Shown here: piece after piece, positions 8,622 through 16,039 of the stretch | Position numbering within the stretch: position 1 is the stretch's first letter | How the letters are laid out: every line of letters starts with the position of its first letter | From: Jejuia pallidilutea | GTDB lineage: Bacteria; Bacteroidota; Bacteroidia; Flavobacteriales; Flavobacteriaceae | Assembly (NCBI RefSeq): GCF_002973595.1 | Contig: NZ_PVEO01000004.1 | Span: 1-64,000 of the forward strand | Direction of reading: 5' to 3' | Length of the DNA stretch: 64,000 nt | Made by a program: the position numbers and the translations under genes | Notes under the pieces: model-generated | Seen by the model: the letters and a program-made list of their open reading frames with translations, nothing else | The model's database searches: none | What the model was told of the DNA's origin: nothing

Positions 8622-8800
8622 ATAATCCGTTCAGCATATTGCCATTCCATTGCATTGCGGGCAAAACGCTTCCCTAAAAAGTCTTGGACCCAATCCCAAA
8701 GTTCTAATTTCTATATTTTTAGAGTGGCCTCGAACAAAGGAAACCCATAACTTTTAGGAAATTTTTCTTCTCTATAAAAAATTTGGTATCAAGTCCGCTT
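8622..8800. repeat. Imperfect repeat unit B
   Basis: Second copy of the unit at 8401, about 179 bp, with the same ordered blocks and ending in ATCAAGTCCGCTT (8788-8800). The first ~85 bp and the final 13 bp are the most alike; the middle has diverged. Confidence 0.6.
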
Positions 8801-8874
8801 AATAGGAGCAAAAATCAAAATGTTGGATTTTTCATCGGAGAGCCAAACCCTGAATTTTCTTAACCGGATTAGCG

Positions 8875-8897
8875 GCAAAACCTTCTTCGGGTTTTGC
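8875..8897 (+). repeat. Hairpin in ICE non-coding region
   Basis: GCAAAACC (8875-8882) and GGTTTTGC (8890-8897), a perfect 8-bp stem with a 7-nt loop. No T-run follows, so it is not a typical terminator. Confidence 0.45.
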
Positions 8898-9021
8898 TCG
8901 ACAATCCCTAAAAACCCAGACTTTGTCCCAGTCATTTTAAGGGGTTTATAATGGATGCCGCCTTTATTGTTTTTCGGGGCATCGAAAAACAGGCAGGACA
9001 AAAGCACTTCTAATTTCAACC

Positions 9022-9067
9022 CATCTGCTGCGCGGGCTTAACTTTCTGTACGCCCGCTCCGCAGATG
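9022..9067. repeat. Long GC-rich hairpin
   Basis: CATCTGC (9022-9028) pairs with GCAGATG (9061-9067), and GCGGGC (9032-9037) pairs with GCCCGC (9052-9057), with a 3-nt internal mismatch and a 14-nt loop. It is unusually GC-rich for this region and lies about 260 bp before ssb. An origin, replication-start or RNA structure are possibilities. Confidence 0.5.
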
Positions 9068-9329
9068 CGTTAAAAAGAATAGCTAATGTCCTTATGGAAC
9101 TTGTCAAGACCAAGCAAAGTTTTGAAAAAAAATAAGGTATCTACATCCTTGTTTTTAGCCCGTTGGTAAAAACTAAGTCGCACACACTCCTGATTTGTTT
9201 TCCAAAAGTCTTGACAAAACCCACGCCATCCATTGTGCGGGGCACGAAAGAAATAGAACAAAACACCCCTTAAAATTTAATCTGTTTTAAAATCCAATAG
9301 GGGAAATATTAATCTAATTTTTTTTAATC

Positions 9330-9668
9330 ATGAGTACATTAAGAAACAAAGTACAGTTAATCGGAAACGTTGGGCAAGAACCAACCATTACAGAATTGGA
9401 GAGTGGAAAGAAAATAGCCCGTTTATCATTGGCGACCAATGAACGTTACAAAGACGGCAAGGGCGAAAAACAGACCGATACCAATTGGCACAACCTTGTG
9501 GCTTGGGGCAAGACTGCGGATATCATTGAAAAATATGTAACTAAGGGCAAGGAAATTGCCATTGAGGGCAAATTGACCACACGTTCCTACGAGGACAAAG
9601 ACCAAGTGAAACGCTATGTAACCGAAGTAGTAGTTAGCGAACTATTACTATTGGGAAACAAGGAGTAA
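9330..9668 (+). CDS. ssb: Single-stranded DNA-binding protein
   Basis: A 112-residue protein covering one OB-fold: LRNKVQLIGNVGQEPTI, KIARLSLATNE, TNWHNLVAWGKTADIIEKYVTKGKEI and EGKLTTRSYEDK are standard SSB signatures. It lacks the acidic C-terminal tail (typically DDDIPF) of chromosomal SSB, ending instead at LLLLGNKE, which is common for element-encoded SSBs. It probably protects the transferred strand during conjugation. A strong terminator lies 9 bp downstream. Confidence 0.93.
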   Translation: MSTLRNKVQLIGNVGQEPTITELESGKKIARLSLATNERYKDGKGEKQTDTNWHNLVAWGKTADIIEKYVTKGKEIAIEGKLTTRSYEDKDQVKRYVTEVVVSELLLLGNKE

Positions 9669-9676
9669 CCTAAAAG

Positions 9677-9713
9677 AAAGAGGGTGTTACTTTCTACGGC
9701 TACACCCTCTTTT
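9677..9713 (+). terminator. Rho-independent terminator after ssb
   Basis: AAAGAGGGTGT (9677-9687) pairs with ACACCCTCTTTT (9702-9713). Clear stem and T-run between ssb and the next gene. Confidence 0.85.
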
Positions 9714-9740
9714 CATTATTCATCTTAAAACAGAAAAACA

Positions 9741-10121
9741 ATGACTACTAAAGTTAAGAAATTAAAGGCAGATTTACAACAATTTTATGGCACACAGCAA
9801 TTGTTTCAACTACCACTATTAAAGACACAATTCACGGACGGGGTATACTATCTAGCAAAGGAAGCGAAATGCTTTTGGCTGATAACGGACGCCTCGGTAT
9901 TTGCCAAAAGCCTTAAGGATAAAAGCCATTTCATTACCATAGATTTCAAACGTCTTTCAGAAAAGGAAAGCGCCGAAAAGGGATGTGAAGCCATTATCAG
10001 CTATGGCGATGGCAACGAGAACATTTTGGAAACGCACCGATACGGCATTACGGATTTTCCATTGGAAGAACTGCGCCTGTACTTTGTGAACAATACCCTG
10101 ATGTTACCGAGCGAATATTGA
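9741..10121 (+). CDS. DUF6876-like ICE protein
   Basis: A 126-residue soluble protein. The layout (KLKADLQQFYGTQQLFQ at the start, then GVYYLAKEAKCFWLITDAS, and FPLEELRLYFVNNTLMLPSEY at the end) resembles the DUF6876 family often found beside ssb on Bacteroidota mobile elements; this is from memory of the family, not a search. Biochemical role unknown. Its stop overlaps the possible TTG start of the next frame, so the two are probably co-translated. Confidence 0.65.
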   Translation: MTTKVKKLKADLQQFYGTQQLFQLPLLKTQFTDGVYYLAKEAKCFWLITDASVFAKSLKDKSHFITIDFKRLSEKESAEKGCEAIISYGDGNENILETHRYGITDFPLEELRLYFVNNTLMLPSEY

Positions 10122-10336
10122 ATTTAAATGATGCTATCATGATTTTTTTAAATTACAACAACCTCGATGCGGAAACCCAAAACCGATTGCTACAGGAATC
10201 CAAAAAGGACGTAGAGCAAAAATTTGGGAACGACCTTAAATCCTATGCTGAAATACACCATTTGGATTATGATACCGTACTGGAAGAGGAAGCCATTAAA
10301 AATCTCTACAGCTACCAGTACGTATTCAATATTTGA
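10118..10336 (+). CDS. Small ICE protein of unknown function
   Basis: A 72-residue acidic protein from TTG 10118, which overlaps the previous stop; ATG at 10139 is an alternative start (65 residues). It is mostly helical (LDAETQNRLLQESKKDVEQ, IHHLDYDTVLEEEAIKNLY), with no signal peptide and no known motif. Tight coupling to the DUF6876-like gene and a terminator 20 bp downstream make it the end of that small operon. Confidence 0.55.
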   Translation: MNLNDAIMIFLNYNNLDAETQNRLLQESKKDVEQKFGNDLKSYAEIHHLDYDTVLEEEAIKNLYSYQYVFNI

Positions 10337-10356
10337 CAAAACTAATACAAATAATG

Positions 10357-10394
10357 AACCTTTGGATGCTTAAGCCGATGTTCAAAGGTTTTTT
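10357..10394 (+). terminator. Rho-independent terminator
   Basis: AACCTTTG (10357-10364) pairs with CAAAGGTT (10383-10390), followed by T4 and a T-rich stretch. Ends the operon of the two small ICE genes. Confidence 0.8.
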
Positions 10395-10554
10395 AATTTT
10401 CCTTGGCACTTTAAAAAACTGACGTCCAAATTCAAGCATGTATCCAAAATCATATTTTTTACTATCAAAACTGTCCATTTGAAGCGAAGCTACGTTTTAG
10501 TTTCAAGCAGTAATCCAATATCTTTAAAATAGCTGGAACCCTCCGAAAAAGCAA

Positions 10555-10767
10555 CTGACTTTTTAGTCAGGTGTTTGGAATTTTTGATCCCTTCGGGACA
10601 AAATATGGAAAAGCAAGAGGGTAACACGCAGGGCGATGTTACATAGATTATATTGATTTTAATTAACTGATAATCAATCGAATAAAAAAAACTGTATTTA
10701 GGTTAAGAATAAGGATTTGACGCAAAACATCCGTAACCCCAATAAAAACATCATTTTTTGCGTCAAA
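10555..10767. other. Candidate origin of transfer (oriT)
   Basis: Contains CTGACT-TTTT-AGTCAG (10555-10570), a TCCC-TTC-GGGA hairpin near 10591, GTAACA/TGTTAC (10621-10642) and the 12-bp perfect inverted repeat TTTGACGCAAAA/TTTTGCGTCAAA (10716-10727 and 10756-10767). The last repeat ends 22 bp before the BfmA-like gene. Relaxase binding and nicking here are inferred from position and structure; no nic site is identified. Confidence 0.45.
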
Positions 10768-10789
10768 ACAGAGATAATTAAAAAAGAAT

Positions 10790-11347
10790 ATGGATACGTT
10801 TTCTACCATAAGATTTAAAATAAAAACAGCAAATAGATTTAGAAAGTTCTCTTTACAGGTTGCCCAAACACATACTGAAGCCCTTGAATCTATGCTCAAC
10901 TTTTTTGATTGGAACGACCTTTCACCAACAGATAATTTAGGGCTTAAAAGCGAAAGAATCAACAAACGTATCAATGCGGTGATTGCTATTTTAAAAAATA
11001 TTGAAAAGCACCAGACCAAACCTACTACTATTATGTTGCAGCGTCTGTTTGAGGAAACCACCACCATTGAAAAAGAAGAAATCTTTGAGTTCGAAACACC
11101 AAAACTTATTACTGAAAATGAAGAACTGGAACATTACAGGGAATCCTACTACATCGCCCAAGAACAATTCACTACACTAAAATATGATCTAGAAAGCTTA
11201 ATTGAAAAAGCGAAATATATAAAAGGAAGTTTCAGTCCTGGATATTTCAAATTGGAAATGACCAAAGCGGAATTTGAAGCCATTAAGGAGAGAGGTAAAA
11301 TGTTTAAAAATGTACATCACGATAACACCACAAAAACTAGGAGATAA
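10790..11347 (+). CDS. BfmA/BtgA-like mobilization accessory protein
   Basis: A 185-residue protein. The N-terminus (STIRFKIKTANRFRKFSLQVAQTHTEALESML) looks like the DNA-binding part of BfmA/BtgA relaxosome proteins of Bacteroidota elements; a long helical, coiled-coil-like C-terminal half follows. Such proteins bind oriT and recruit the relaxase. It lies 22 bp after a 12-bp inverted repeat, and its end overlaps the relaxase start by 38 bp, so the two are translationally coupled. Confidence 0.75.
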   Translation: MDTFSTIRFKIKTANRFRKFSLQVAQTHTEALESMLNFFDWNDLSPTDNLGLKSERINKRINAVIAILKNIEKHQTKPTTIMLQRLFEETTTIEKEEIFEFETPKLITENEELEHYRESYYIAQEQFTTLKYDLESLIEKAKYIKGSFSPGYFKLEMTKAEFEAIKERGKMFKNVHHDNTTKTRR

Positions 11348-12344
11348 CTATTCCCAATCGGTAGCCGATTTTGTGTCCTATTTAGAAAAGGAAAACGAGG
11401 GCAAACCCCTTGAGAAAATGGAATCGTTCTTCAACCAATATGGAGATAATATTTCTACAAAGGAGGTCATCCATGATATTGATAGTAATACGTCAAAACT
11501 CAAAAAAGCGGAACCAAAATTCTATTCCATAACGGTCAGCCCAAGCCAACATGAACTGAAACAATTGCAGAACCATTCGGAATCATTAAAAACCTATACT
11601 GGTGAAATCATGAAGGACTATACCAAGTCTTTTAATAGGGAGATAGAAGGCAGAGTAATAACTATAAATGATATAAAATATTATGCCAAAATAGAACACG
11701 AACGTACCTATAAGGGTAATGATAAAGCCATTAAGGAAAATGCTCCATATCATAGAAAAATTATAAAGCTAAAACGTGAAATCGCAGAAATAGAAAGTGG
11801 GAAACTTCAAGGAAACGTCAATGACAAGTTAAAACAAATCAAACAACTCAAAGGGGACGCACCGCATAAAATCAATGGACAAATGATAAAACAGGGGATG
11901 AAAAAAGAAGGGAAGCAAACCCATATCCATATTATAGTGAGCAGAAAAGATGTCTCGAATAGATATAGTCTGTCCCCAGGGAGCAAATACAAGGCTTCGG
12001 AAGTTGAGATGAATGGAAAGGTCGTTAAGCGTGGATTTGATAGGGACAAATTCTTTTCGGAATCAGAAAAAACATTTGATAAACTATTCGACTATAATCG
12101 TAATTATGTACAAACTTATAGGGCAAGAAAAGAGTTTATTAAGAATCCAAAAACGTATTATACCAGTATCATGGGGCTTCCTGCTAACGAAAGGGCCATT
12201 GCTTTTAAGTTGATAGGTAAAACAGGTATAAATACTTCATTAATGAACATTCCGACCAACAAGGTTCAGTTAGTGCTAAAGGCGATAAACAAGTTAAAGC
12301 GTGGTGTAGGAAAGGCCATCGAATCAGGATCCATAGGCATATGA
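11310..12344 (+). CDS. Relaxase, DUF5712/MobB-like
   Basis: A 344-residue protein from ATG 11310 (MYITITPQKLGDNYSQSVADF); an in-frame ATG 12 codons earlier gives a less typical start. THIHIIVSRKD (His205, His207) is the HxH metal-binding motif of HUH-type relaxases, and YNRNYVQTYRARKEF near residues 265-280 may supply a tyrosine. DUF5712 proteins occupy the relaxase position in flavobacterial conjugative elements. It would nick oriT and pilot the strand. It overlaps the upstream BfmA-like gene by 38 bp and the coupling-protein gene by 4 bp. Confidence 0.75.
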   Translation: MYITITPQKLGDNYSQSVADFVSYLEKENEGKPLEKMESFFNQYGDNISTKEVIHDIDSNTSKLKKAEPKFYSITVSPSQHELKQLQNHSESLKTYTGEIMKDYTKSFNREIEGRVITINDIKYYAKIEHERTYKGNDKAIKENAPYHRKIIKLKREIAEIESGKLQGNVNDKLKQIKQLKGDAPHKINGQMIKQGMKKEGKQTHIHIIVSRKDVSNRYSLSPGSKYKASEVEMNGKVVKRGFDRDKFFSESEKTFDKLFDYNRNYVQTYRARKEFIKNPKTYYTSIMGLPANERAIAFKLIGKTGINTSLMNIPTNKVQLVLKAINKLKRGVGKAIESGSIGI

Positions 12345-13777
12345 ACTTAGCGCTACCACATATCATCTTATATATTATAATTCCTGTTCTTTTTATGGGT
12401 ACAGTTTTATATGTGTTCTTACACAAAGAAAAAGGTCCCATAACTGATAAAAAATATCAAGTTCATTTTAAGTTAAAACGAGGCAAATTAAAAATTGACA
12501 ATGTAAAAAGGGGCATTTCTATAATAGGTTCTGCGGGAAGTGGAAAAACCGAGAGTGTTATTTATAACTTACTGCAACATTTCAGCAAGTACAGTTTTTG
12601 TGGTATCATCCATGATTACAAAGATTTCGAACTAACTGAAATAGCTTACTCATTGTTCAAGTCCAATCCCAACCTAAAATTCTATACGATTTCCTTTGAT
12701 ACCATCCATTATAAGGTAAACCCGATAGCCCCGAGATATCTGCCAAATGAGGAGAGCGTTAACGAAGTTTCAAAAGTACTAATACAAAATCTATTGGAGC
12801 AGGGGCAATCAACAAATGCCACGGCACAATTTTTTAATGATGCCGTTGAAGGACTTTTGGCAGGCTTGATCTGGAAATTAAGAACGGACTATCCAGAGTA
12901 TTGCACCCTACCACATGTCATTGCTTTATTTCAAACTATAAACACAAAAAAACTAGTGGCATTTTTGAGTTCAAATTTGACCTCTAGAAGTATGGCAAGT
13001 GCTTTTATAAATGGTATAGAATCAGAGAAACAAACCGCGGGTGTAAAAAGTACCTTGGCGAATGCCTTCAAAAAGATAAGTTCCCAAAAATTGTTCATGG
13101 TGCTATCAAAGGACGAAGTGCCATTAGATATTAATAATGAGGACAATTTAGGGGTGATTTCAATAGTCAATAATCCTAAATATGAATCCGCCTATGCGCC
13201 AATAATTGCAACGATTATGCATACGGTTGTAAAACAAATGAGTGTGAGAAACCGAGAGTCATCCTTTATACTAATGGAAGAGGCACCAACCATAAAATTA
13301 CTGAATATGCACCGTATTCCAGCAACATTAAGAAGCTATGATATTTGCACAATTTATGTGATGCAGGACAAAATCCAGAACGATATGCTATATGGCGATA
13401 AAGCGAGCAAAGCTATTTTAAGCAACCTATCCTATCAGTTTTTTGGAAAAGTGAATGATCCTGATACGGCAAAATATTATGAGCGCTTTTTTGAAATCGT
13501 TAAAATGAAAACTACTAGCGTGAACAAGGGAATCAATTTGAATTTTGATACACGTATCACAGAAGGAGAGAAAGAAGTGTCTAAACGTCGAGCAGATGTA
13601 TTTTTTAGGTTAAGGCAAGGTGAATTCGTTGTTTTTGCAGATGGGAATGATAGAAAAGTTGAGTTTGAACTACAGGTTATTGTAAAAAGCTTACCTAGAG
13701 TTCCTAGAGTATGTTCTAAGGAAGAAATTAAATTATTGGTTGATCAGATATATAGGTGTGTAGTGCTGAATATATAG
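12341..13777 (+). CDS. Type IV coupling protein (VirD4/TraD class)
   Basis: A 478-residue inner-membrane ATPase that links the relaxosome to the secretion channel. An N-terminal membrane segment (residues about 8-28) is followed by Walker A GSAGSGKT (63-70) and Walker B ILMEEAPT (about 305-312). KNQ-type C-terminal motifs and ADGNDRKVEF follow. It is shorter than the ~670-residue TraG/MobC proteins of Bacteroides elements, mainly through a short membrane domain. It ends the mobilization operon; 270 bp of AT-rich non-coding DNA separates it from cargo A. Confidence 0.85.
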   Translation: MNLALPHIILYIIIPVLFMGTVLYVFLHKEKGPITDKKYQVHFKLKRGKLKIDNVKRGISIIGSAGSGKTESVIYNLLQHFSKYSFCGIIHDYKDFELTEIAYSLFKSNPNLKFYTISFDTIHYKVNPIAPRYLPNEESVNEVSKVLIQNLLEQGQSTNATAQFFNDAVEGLLAGLIWKLRTDYPEYCTLPHVIALFQTINTKKLVAFLSSNLTSRSMASAFINGIESEKQTAGVKSTLANAFKKISSQKLFMVLSKDEVPLDINNEDNLGVISIVNNPKYESAYAPIIATIMHTVVKQMSVRNRESSFILMEEAPTIKLLNMHRIPATLRSYDICTIYVMQDKIQNDMLYGDKASKAILSNLSYQFFGKVNDPDTAKYYERFFEIVKMKTTSVNKGINLNFDTRITEGEKEVSKRRADVFFRLRQGEFVVFADGNDRKVEFELQVIVKSLPRVPRVCSKEEIKLLVDQIYRCVVLNI

Positions 13778-14046
13778 TTTACTGGATGTTTTCAAATACA
13801 ATGAAAAGGTGTATTAGAAAATGTATTTCTAGAATATAGTTTTTCGAATAAATTGCACCTCCTTTCCTATGGAGCTAAGTAATGTGTACGTCTCATAAAT
13901 TGATAAGTATTATATGCCACATAAGTTTTTTTAATTGAAAAATCAGTTTTGTTATTCTTTTTTCGCTAGTCAAATTTCTTTAAAAATCTGTTTTATTAAA
14001 AATTTGTTAATTTTATAATGTACAATCATCTGAAATACAATTTGTT

Positions 14047-15768
14047 GTGTTTTTTAAAAAATATCTTTGCTTGCTTTTTTTAAAGGTAGTTAATCTATCT
14101 ACCTTGCTTAATATTCTCTTTCTATTTCCTCTTTACGATGAAAGGCAAGAAGATAAGCTTGTAACGTATCAAGATTCATTACAAGGTAAAAGTTATAAAG
14201 AACTAATTGACTCAACAGATGAGGCCTTTTATAACAATGATACAACACTTCTAAATATATACAGAAACTACCATCTAAAAAAAGCTAGAGCCGAGAAAAA
14301 CAATTTAGAGATGGCTCGAGCTTATTATTCTTATATAGGTTGGGAAAATTTAAGTAGCGATTTGGCTTATAGCGATTCCTTAATTGAAATCACGAAAAAT
14401 GAAAAATACGACGCTTATCCTACCACTGGATACTTATTAAAAGCTAAGCTTTATTACAATCACCATAATTACAATAAAGCTTTAGATAACTATATAACTG
14501 CACTTAGGTTGTCTGAAACTAAAAAGGATAAAGTAGGAGAATTGGAAGCCGTTTTGGGTATCGCAGCCATTAAGAATGTTTGGGGTTTGCATGAAGAGGC
14601 TCTGGACATATACAGGAAGAATTATTTTGATATTATAAAATCACCCCACTATCTCCGGGACTATTATTATGAGTACGTACAGTTGACAAATAATTTTTCA
14701 CTATCACTTATTCGAAATAATAAGCTCGATTCTGCCCTCATGATAGCCAGAGATGGCATGAAGGCAACTAAAGATATAAATGATTTGCAAAATTACTACG
14801 ACCTAGGAAAAGTCCATGCTACAGCTAACTTTTATCTAAAAAAGTATCCGCAGGCTTTAGATTCTTTACTGAAATTCTCATCAAATTATTCGGATGGTAT
14901 CCTGATGGACAGCTACTTTATGATAGGGAAGATTTATCAATACCAGAATAAGGACTCATTAATGATCGAGTCTTTTAAGCGAATAGATTCCATTCATAAA
15001 ATTATAAAAGACCCCTATCCAGAGTTAAGGAAAGTATATAATGAACTTTTTAAATATGCTGGACAAAGTGAAGATAAAGAACAGCAATTATATTATATCA
15101 ACCAACTTTTGACCGTGGATAGTGTGTTAGATATAAACTATACCAATGTAAATGAGAAAATGCGTATGGATTATGATATTCCAAAGTTCAAAAAAGAAAA
15201 ACGAATATTGGAGAGAAAGTTATATTCTAGACAACAATTGCTCATAGCCAGTTCTATAATGGTTTTTATCTTAATGTTGTTTTTGGTTTTCTATTATAAA
15301 CGGCAGAAAAAGTTTAAAAAAAGACTCCAAAGGCTTTTAGATGGAGACTTGCCAATGGTCTCTGTACCTAAGGAAACATCTAAAATCAAACCCCTATCTG
15401 GAATTTCAGAACTTATTGTAGAAGATGTTTTAGAAAAGTTAAATGCCTTTGAAGCATCGAAAGCATATCTTTCTAAAAATATAACCCTGAATGACCTGGC
15501 CAAGGAATTTAATACAAATTCAACCTACTTATCTATGATTATAAATTATGTAAAGCAGGTAAACTTTTCAAGCTATTTAAAGGATTTGAGGATTACAAAT
15601 GCGGTAAATAGTATTAAAAAAGACCCTAGTTTTCTAAAGTATTCCATGAACGGTCTTGCAGACCAATTTGGATTTACAACCGCAGAATCTTTTTCAAAAG
15701 CATTTCGGGAGAAAACGGGTATTAAGCCATCATACTTTTTAAATGAATTAAGAAAAAACAAAATATAG
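14047..15768 (+). CDS. Membrane-anchored TPR / AraC-family regulator
   Basis: A 573-residue protein starting with GTG at 14047. The order is a hydrophobic N-terminal signal or anchor (about 5-28), TPR-like helical repeats (about 60-380: NYNKALDNYITALRLSETKK, KYPQALDSLLKF and others), a transmembrane helix (about 398-416, IASSIMVFILMLFLVFYY), a basic linker and a C-terminal AraC HTH domain (about 470-570, ITLNDLAKEFNTNSTYLSMI ... SFSKAFREKTGIKPSYFL). This topology senses something in the periplasm and acts on DNA in the cytoplasm. It heads the peptide-export cluster and is its likely regulator. A direct TATAAAT repeat spaced by 22 bp lies just after it, before the peptide gene. Confidence 0.85.
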   Translation: MFFKKYLCLLFLKVVNLSTLLNILFLFPLYDERQEDKLVTYQDSLQGKSYKELIDSTDEAFYNNDTTLLNIYRNYHLKKARAEKNNLEMARAYYSYIGWENLSSDLAYSDSLIEITKNEKYDAYPTTGYLLKAKLYYNHHNYNKALDNYITALRLSETKKDKVGELEAVLGIAAIKNVWGLHEEALDIYRKNYFDIIKSPHYLRDYYYEYVQLTNNFSLSLIRNNKLDSALMIARDGMKATKDINDLQNYYDLGKVHATANFYLKKYPQALDSLLKFSSNYSDGILMDSYFMIGKIYQYQNKDSLMIESFKRIDSIHKIIKDPYPELRKVYNELFKYAGQSEDKEQQLYYINQLLTVDSVLDINYTNVNEKMRMDYDIPKFKKEKRILERKLYSRQQLLIASSIMVFILMLFLVFYYKRQKKFKKRLQRLLDGDLPMVSVPKETSKIKPLSGISELIVEDVLEKLNAFEASKAYLSKNITLNDLAKEFNTNSTYLSMIINYVKQVNFSSYLKDLRITNAVNSIKKDPSFLKYSMNGLADQFGFTTAESFSKAFREKTGIKPSYFLNELRKNKI

Positions 15769-15783
15769 TTTAAATAAAGTACA

Positions 15784-15819
15784 CGTAATTTATAAATGGC
15801 GAGTGTAATGTCTATAAAT
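15784..15819. promoter_or_regulatory. Direct-repeat operator candidate before the peptide gene
   Basis: CGTAATTTATAAAT (15784-15797), then TATAAAT again at 15813-15819, a 22-bp period. AraC-type proteins bind such direct repeats two helical turns apart. The same 14-mer, with a second TATAAAT 21 bp on, recurs at 21765-21799 before rteC. Binding is inferred. Confidence 0.5.
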
Positions 15820-15874
15820 GAATAACACGCTTTTATACATTTATAAAAAATTATTAATCCAAAAATTGAAGATT

Positions 15875-16015
15875 ATGAAATCAACAAGACAAAAAAAAAC
15901 TAAAAACCAAGAAGGATTTGTCCCTAAGAGAATTAGTAAACCAGAAATGATTGTTGGAGGAGGTGGAGGACCTATAATAGATAAGGATAAAATAAGAACT
16001 CCAAAGCGAAGATAG
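15875..16015 (+). CDS. Candidate secreted-peptide precursor (46 residues, Gly5 run)
   Basis: The small frame is open from 15818, but ATG 15875 gives the natural peptide: a basic N-terminus (MKSTRQKKTKNQEGF), a mid part VPKRISKPEMIV, five consecutive glycines (residues 27-31), then PIIDKDKIRTPKRR. It has no Cys and few aromatics. The downstream exporter carries a C39 peptidase, an enzyme class that cuts precursors after a double Gly; cutting after the first GG would place Ile at -4 and leave a 17-residue basic, proline-containing product. It lies between the regulator and the S9 peptidase on the same strand. That it is the exported substrate is an inference; the match to the usual leader pattern is only partial. 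Confidence 0.55.
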   Translation: MKSTRQKKTKNQEGFVPKRISKPEMIVGGGGGPIIDKDKIRTPKRR

Positions 16016-16039
16016 ACCTACTGTCAAGTCTCAATTTTA

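Larger units (their letters stand above)
8365..9329. other. 965-bp stretch without a convincing gene; repeats and hairpins
   Basis: No plus-strand gene is visible, and the minus-strand frames (60-100 codons) lack recognisable protein features. The stretch contains an imperfect duplication (8401-8589 and 8622-8800), hairpins at 8875-8897 and 9022-9067, and a 12-bp palindrome CCGAAATTTCGG at 8526-8537. AAAGTCTTG occurs three times (near 8469, 8677 and 9199). It may hold structured RNA, an origin or decayed coding repeats. Confidence 0.5.
10337..10789. other. Mobilization leader region, probable oriT zone
   Basis: 453 bp without a gene just before the mobilization genes. It holds a terminator (10357-10394), a pair of imperfect direct repeats (near 10432 and 10502, both with TTCAAGCA and then ATCCAA) and four inverted repeats between 10555 and 10767. 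Dense inverted repeats directly before relaxosome genes are the usual setting of an origin of transfer. Confidence 0.5.

Noticed and set aside
8291-9261. Three minus-strand frames of 63-101 codons
   Set aside because: One overlaps the end of a plus-strand gene, none shows a domain, and the region is explained better by repeats; kept only as a non-coding block.
10663-11067. Minus-strand open frame of 134 codons
   Set aside because: It lies opposite the BfmA-like gene and oriT zone, has no recognisable features, and the plus-strand gene is clearly coding.
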